NCBI RefSeq assembly: GCF_018691265.1
Contig: NW_024881329.1
Location: 868,001 to 932,000, forward strand
Length of the DNA: 64,000 nucleotides
Origin: Tyto alba
Lineage: Eukaryota; Chordata; Aves; Strigiformes; Tytonidae
Reading direction: 5' to 3'
A program made the translations under genes and the position numbers. Shown piece by piece: positions 58,195 through 64,000 of this stretch; positions within the stretch are counted from its first letter, which is position 1, and the number at the start of each line of letters is the position of its first letter. The notes under the pieces are model-generated. The model searched no databases. It saw only the letters and a list, made by a program, of their open reading frames with translations, and had not been told where the DNA came from.

Positions 58195-58300
58195 AACAAC
58201 TTCTGCTCTCAACTCTTCCCCAGGCTCCTGTTAACATGGATTTCCATTCCTCAGTTCCCCAGCTGTAAAACAAGAGGTTGAAATAACACCTCTCCTTTCC
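58195..58300 (+). mobile_element. MIR-like SINE remnant
   Basis: cctcagttccccagctgtaa followed by aacaagaggttgaaataacacctctcc matches the MIR 3' half (cctcagtttccccatctgta, then a small gap, then aataatacctacctc). Confidence 0.6.
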
Positions 58301-61300
58301 CTGCCCAGTGTCTGCCCTGGCTATAGGCACCTGGGGTAGAGACACATTACCCAGAACAGTAAGTGATCATATCTACCAGCAAAACACTGGGAAGGAGCAA
58401 GAAGGAGGAGAATCTCAAGTATTAACTCCATTTTCACACCCAGAACATGACAGGAACTGCAACCAGATCTGGACACCTCATAGACTGGAAGAGGTTGGCT
58501 GCTTGGGACATACCCCGCAGAAGAGGGACAGCAAAGGTGTACATTGATGTGGAAGTATTCTCTCAGCTGTACAGCTTAATGCGTTCATCATGGAAGGAGT
58601 GTGGAGCAGAGGACATCCTGTCTGGCCCCTGATAATCAGGGGCGGTATTTGTGGGGATCAGATGACTAATTATTAAGCAAATGTTATTCAGGGTCTGAAA
58701 GTCGTAGCTTTCCTCCTTGCAGGACAACTGCCCAAATTCTTGCCTTGGATGGTAGATAGGAAATGATGTCAAGAAGAAAACCATGACAGTAGTTGCTGCA
58801 ATCAGTCAAGAAAGGCCATTTCCTGCTATCTGTATCCTCCTTACGCCTGCTAGGAACCAGGGAGAGAACTGCTCTCACCCCACTGAGGCATTGCCTTCTT
58901 AGACTCGCAATGAAGGGCTGCTGACGTGATCTACAGTCCCACTGCAGGAGGACTGAGGTGGGCTTACGATGACATTCTGCCTAGGATCAGCCCTAGGAGC
59001 CTGTGGTTTGTGGTGGAGGTGGTAGCAAGCCAACCTCTCGGAGGCCAAAGCTAAGCTGCAGGGGTACACCCACAAAAAGCACTTTGCTGCAGCTCTAAAT
59101 AACCACTGTCGGTGGTTTAAAAAACTTGTGTGCTCCAAAGCACCCTCTACTCTTAGCCACCTATCACAAGTCAGCACAGGGGGCTGGTAAACAGCAACAC
59201 TTACAAGGCAGTCTGCTGGTGGACCTCCCAGTCCAACATCAACTGACTGTCTCTACCACTGTGTCCGCTCAAAAGCCTCATGCACGTCATCACCTGCACA
59301 TCGTATCCAGGCTGTGCTCTACACAGCCCTCCCTACCTGCAGTCTACACCTCTGTCCTCTGGCTTCCCTTGAGTCTCGGTCAATGTTACCAGTTTGTGGA
59401 ATCACTTCGGTCTCTGAATGACCAACTGAGATACATAAAAGGACAGTATTTTCAGAAGACCATGCTTTTAATATTTGAGAACATTTCCAGGTGCCCAACA
59501 CCTTTAGCCACCGATCCTTCAGTATTGGGTGTACTGCAGGGATGGGCACACAGAACTGATCAGGCACAGGACAACATGTCTGTGTCAACTTCGCCAGCCA
59601 GTCTCAGAAGTACATCCTGATGCTGCCTCTGCAGTGGCTTTCTGGGATGAATACTGTGGCTTCCATCCCTTCTGCATGAGGAACCGTGGTACAATTGTAC
59701 CAACTGTACTGGATGCATCCTGCACGGGGATCAGCCAAGAGACTTCCACCCCCCTCCATCCACGTCCCCGCTGTGCCACAGACCTGGTGAAACCCTGCAC
59801 ATGCCCGTCTGACTAGGAGCCAGACCAGCACGCAGCCTCCTTGCTTCTGCAGAAAAGCAGGAGCAGAAGCACTTTTCCAGATCCAGGTCTGACTCTCTCA
59901 CACCACTGTTTCCCACCTCCACCGTGGTCATTTCTTTCCAGCGTGTATGCGTTTTGAGAATTAATACCTTGATGTTTGGAGATTCACGGGAGCCACGGAG
60001 TTGTCAGATACAACTGAGTACAGAGGGATGGAGGACATACACCCGTACTCCTAGGAGCAGAGAGAGCAGATCTGACCCTTGCAGACTCGAGTACAAGCCA
60101 CAGCCGCCGTGCCCCCCAGCAGAATGATGAAGCAGAAAGCGGAGCAGGGATGCGTGTGCACTCCCTCATCCACCAGCAGCTACAGTGACTGCCAGATGGG
60201 AGGTCGCACCACCAACCAGCACAGCAATGTCCTCCCCCCTGCCCAGCCCCCCCAGCACTCACCCTCGCACTCCCTCCCGCAGCAGCGGAGCAAGAAGCCA
60301 GCACAAGCCTGTCGAAGCAGGTCAGGGCGCAGACCACTCACCCATGGCTGCCTACACGGAAAGTGGGACAAGCCCTCCAGAAAAAGCTGGCTGGCCTCAT
60401 ACGGTATCATGCAAATCAGGAAAAGGCCGAGGGAAACAAGGTTGGGAGAAACCTTGCATGACCAAGGTTATATGTTCAGCCTCCGCACTCAAGCAGGGGA
60501 GGCAAGGGGGGGTGCGTGGACACACACTCACAAAGGCAGGAGGTACCTCCTGCTTCCACCAGCGTTCGCTGGGTCTGCACGCTGCACAAGGAGAGTTGTG
60601 CTGCCCACAGCAGGAGCCTGGCAGGGAGGGACCCCAAACGAGCCACTGCATCAACACAGATGGAAAAGTTACAGAATTAGCACATATACAAGCCGGGGTC
60701 TGTCTCATTTACCTCCAAGAAACAGTGATGTTTTATTTACTTATACTCAACTATTGTTTTATCTATTTGTCATACCAGCCAAAGCCTGGTTTCTCAAGCC
60801 CAGCCTTTTCAATTTTTTCTGGAGGATGAATTCCAGTCCTCTACATGACACTAAGCTCCCTGATATCTCATTCTTGCTCCAGCAAAGCCAGCTGCAGGGA
60901 AGGAGCATGGATGCTATGGTCACGACAGAAATACAGGAGCTAATGCCACCCCAGGAGAAGCGCTCTGGCTGCTGTGGTGGCTAACTGGGGTGAAATGCAT
61001 CGTTTGCAGACTCCAATTTCATACATTCAGGCTTATTCTAGACACATGGTTTGGAGCAGGCTGAACAGAGCTGGATGCAAGCCACAGAACTGCTGAAGAC
61101 AGCATGGAGTGTCACAGCAGACTCAACACTGATACTGGAGCAAGCCTACACGGCGGCAGCCTGTTACCCCAACAAATGGCTGATGAACGGAGCTCACTTG
61201 TCAGCAAGCCGCTGAACGAGATCCCTACTTGCCTGAGGCGCAAGCACTTGCTAGCCAGACTCTCCTTTGCAGATTTTTCACCGGTCTGCTGTTCTCAGGG

Positions 61301-61979
61301 GAGATGATCCCGTGTAGTCCCGCTGAGGGCCGGCCGTGCTCCGATTCAGCCTGGACCGGCAGAATAGCCAACGCTCCCCCTTGCGCAACGGCAGCCTCCA
61401 CAATGCCTTCTTCCACTGCTCTCCTCCTGCCCTTCCTGCAGAGCCTTACCCCGCGGTCACAGGGCTGCCCAGAGCAGACCCCACGGCACACACCTGCATC
61501 CCTCATTTCGCTCCTCCTCCCTGGATTTTCAGATCTCGCTCCTCTCCTTCTCCCAGTAAGACGACGACATCCTCTTCATTTCCTAGGCCACAGCTTCTCC
61601 CTCGCGTCTGCTGTTCTCTCAAGGATGCTAAACAAGCAGAAGACGTACAGGCATCTCCCCAGAGACATTGCAGCAATGTTTCTTTTTTGTATTTCTCGAG
61701 TTATTGCTCACACACACGTACACACACATCTGAACTCAGCTCTACCAGCTCCTGAATTTAACTTACATATGAACAGTCTGATCTGTGACAGGTTTAGCTA
61801 TGCAAGAAGAAAAATCGACATATAGCTTGGCCTACAGCAGCACTGTGTTATGCAAGTAACTTGGGCTGCTGCCACCTCTGCGTTACCAGTGTGCCCCTCA
61901 CCCAGGACATCCTACCCTTTTAGCAGTTAGGCTGGATATCTGCTGGATTGGTATCACTCCTGAAGAAAAAGAGAGCTCA

Positions 61980-62080
61980 CTGAGGTAAGGCAAGCAGCTC
62001 AGACAAGACCAGAGAGGGGGCCAGGACTCCTGGGTTCACAGTCCTGTACCTTAACCACCAAGTCACCTTTCAGCACAGAG
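61980..62080 (-). mobile_element. MIR-like SINE remnant, tRNA-derived end
   Basis: ggccaggactcctgggttca and cctgtaccttaaccaccaag match the antisense 5' (tRNA-related) end of MIR, where gggttcgaa and cttaaccacta occur. Confidence 0.6.
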
Positions 62081-62874
62081 ATGAGCTGTTCCAAGAGCCC
62101 ACGTTGCCATCAGATGGGTACCTTGGGCAGGTCGTGCATTAAGACAGAGAGCACAGAAAGACTATTCCCTCTGTAGGCATTCAGGCCATTCTGCGTCACA
62201 CACAAGCTGCAAATCCATATTCCAGCAGAAAGAAGTTGATAATAAAGTTTTGCTTTTACTGAACCAGTCATTAAACAGTGCTGGTCTCACACTATAGAGA
62301 GACCGAGAAATAGGTGGAAAGATACAGAATAAAACTGATCATCTTGAAGCATTTTCCTCTGGATATCTGTAATTATAAACCAAACATCATCAGGTTCCCT
62401 CTCTCCCTGCAGTAAATAATTAACTGCAAAAGAATATTCCTCTCGGCTCCACCCTCCCCAATCAATTTTGCTTCGCAATAACGCGTTGCCTGGACTGCTC
62501 GCTGTGTCAGCGCACCCGAGTGTTACCCAAAATATTTCACAAGACAAAGAGGAGCCGTGTAACTGTTAACTTCAGTACAGCAGAGACCTTTCCTTACCGG
62601 TACAAGAAGGCACCATCACCATCACGTAACTCCCAGTACTTAACGCAGACAGCTATGACATACACAGCTTAGCTCATTCACTGCAGCAACATCACTGCAA
62701 CCATCTGCGGAGGCGAATCGCGCACTCCGAGCACTCCCATCTCACTCCTCTAGACTGCCTGAGCTTTACTGCCGAGGCATAGCAAATTTCCTTCCCGGAA
62801 ACACAAAGTTTTCTATTCCTTTCATTGTTTTTGAGAATATCTCCCCCACAGATTTCAACCAGGGGGAAGAAAAA

Positions 62875-62910
62875 AAAACCAAACCAAACCAAACCAAACA
62901 AAAAAACCCC
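62875..62910. repeat. (AAACC)n microsatellite
   Basis: A run of aaaccaaaccaaaccaaacc flanked by A-tracts, about 35 bp. Confidence 0.9.
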
Positions 62911-64000
62911 CACAAGTCGTCTTCTTCTCCGTAACAGCATTCTCATTTTTAAGAGACTTTAATCTTTGAATACTAGATCTAAGTTGAATATTGTGACTGC
63001 TCAGTCATGCACAGTAACCTGTTCACCTCTTGCTACTTACCCTCATCAACCTGACACTCACACAGACTCCGAAAGTAATAGGTAAGCCAGAAAGCCTTCA
63101 GAGCACTCATTCTTTTCGCCCTACTGAAAGGCACCTCCTGGACATAACCCCAGAGGAGGAGGAAGGATGATGCCAGGAGCAAAGCAGGACTGGCCAGCAG
63201 GAAGACTGGGCTTGCTGGGGGCCCAGATGGAAGCAGGTTGAGTACAAATACACAACCAGTGAACAACACAAGGGGTGGCATTCGATCCTAGTGGTTTTCT
63301 TAGGATACAAAGTCAAACCCACTTTAAAAAAAAAGCAGGAGAGCACAAGCAAAAATGAGAGCTGGGAAATACATCCAGAATTACAGGAGCACCCTTCTGC
63401 AGCAGTCAGAAAACCCAGGGAGAGGCAGAGAAGCATTACCACCAAGCAAACATCTTCATACTCACACAGAGTTTGGGTTTAGATTTACGTTTTTACGGGT
63501 TTAAACACATACCAGGTTTTGTTGAGCTGGCTATGAAGTGTTCAACAAAAATCTCCATCGGGAAGGTGGAGAAAAAGAGGACAATTGGCTAATTTAGTCT
63601 CAAAAAGTGTGGAAAGAGGGGTTGAAGAAAGAGGCAGAAGAAAGAATGAAAGGAAAACCGTAAGACAAGAGACAAAAAATAATACAGGGAAAAGAAAAAT
63701 TAAATGAAACAGATGCCGAGGACAGTTTAGGAAAAGATAAGCCATGAAAAAGTGGAATGAAAACTGGAAGGGAAAGATAAGAGAAAGAGGAACATGCTAA
63801 GGCAGAGCAGTTGAACGGCAGTGGGCAAATAGATCATTTGTTTAATCTCATCTGTATTTGTCAAATAATTTATTTGATTAATACTTTTTTGTGGTCTTCA
63901 ACCATTTATAGAGCTGATCAAATATCATTTCATAAATATATTACTAGATTAATATAGGTAAAAATTCAAATACATTCAACATTTTTAGCTGCTGCTTAAT

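Larger units (their letters stand above)
33789..64000 (-). other. HRAS 5' region (intron 1 and/or upstream DNA), no coding exon recognised
   Basis: Thirty kilobases were read in both orientations without finding a conserved protein block. Repeats found are listed separately. Many short open frames occur, but none resembles a known domain or sits between convincing splice sites. The non-coding HRAS exon 1 should lie here or beyond the window. The mildly CpG-containing stretches at about 35440-35660 and 61140-61400 are the only weak candidates. Confidence 0.5.

Noticed and set aside
63033..63281. Hydrophobic 82-residue minus-strand frame (LLASPALLLASSFLLLWG)
   Set aside because: It looks like a membrane segment but is short, unconserved as far as I can tell, and lacks splice sites or gene context.
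33789..64000. LRRC56 or other HRAS neighbour exons
   Set aside because: No leucine-rich-repeat pattern or other familiar protein block was seen on either strand.

Overview
The window is vertebrate nuclear DNA and almost certainly from a bird. Evidence: spliced genes with GT-AG introns, a CR1 LINE 3' end, an LTR of a family I recognise from bird genomes, weathered MIR-like tRNA-core SINEs, and a RAS protein whose sequence, including its C-terminal CMNCKCVIS, matches avian HRAS as I know it.

Layout. (1) 1-12257, plus strand: the 3' part of a TBC-domain (Rab GTPase-activating) gene of the USP6NL/RN-tre family. Eight exons with consistent splice phases give the last 618 residues; the first exons lie upstream of the window. 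It is a paralogue of USP6NL rather than USP6NL itself, and some residues look more like TBC1D3/USP6. Its introns hold a CR1 insertion with an inverted 5' end, a 53-bp tandem duplication and a 31-bp minisatellite. (2) 12258 to about 15.2 kb: probable 3' UTR, GC-rich and then T-rich. (3) About 15.2-23.1 kb: intergenic, with a CpG-rich patch carrying two AP-1 sites. (4) 23083-33788, minus strand: HRAS, with all four coding exons (189 residues) and a separate non-coding terminal exon. The last intron starts 5 nt after the stop codon, as I recall for human HRAS. The two genes are tail to tail. (5) 33789-64000: no protein-coding exon recognised. This is HRAS 5' territory (probably intron 1 and/or upstream DNA) with a roughly 1-kb LTR, a LINE fragment, MIR-like SINE remnants and simple repeats. 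The non-coding first exon and promoter of HRAS were not located.

The two genes have no obvious shared job beyond both acting in small-GTPase biology: one encodes a Rab-GAP, the other a Ras GTPase. I found no CRISPR array, tRNA, rRNA or clearly new multi-gene system. The most useful leads are the avian USP6NL paralogue with both GAP catalytic residues and a C-terminal KSVTF motif, the conserved HRAS post-stop intron, a possible intronic poly(A) site, and the CR1 hairpin.
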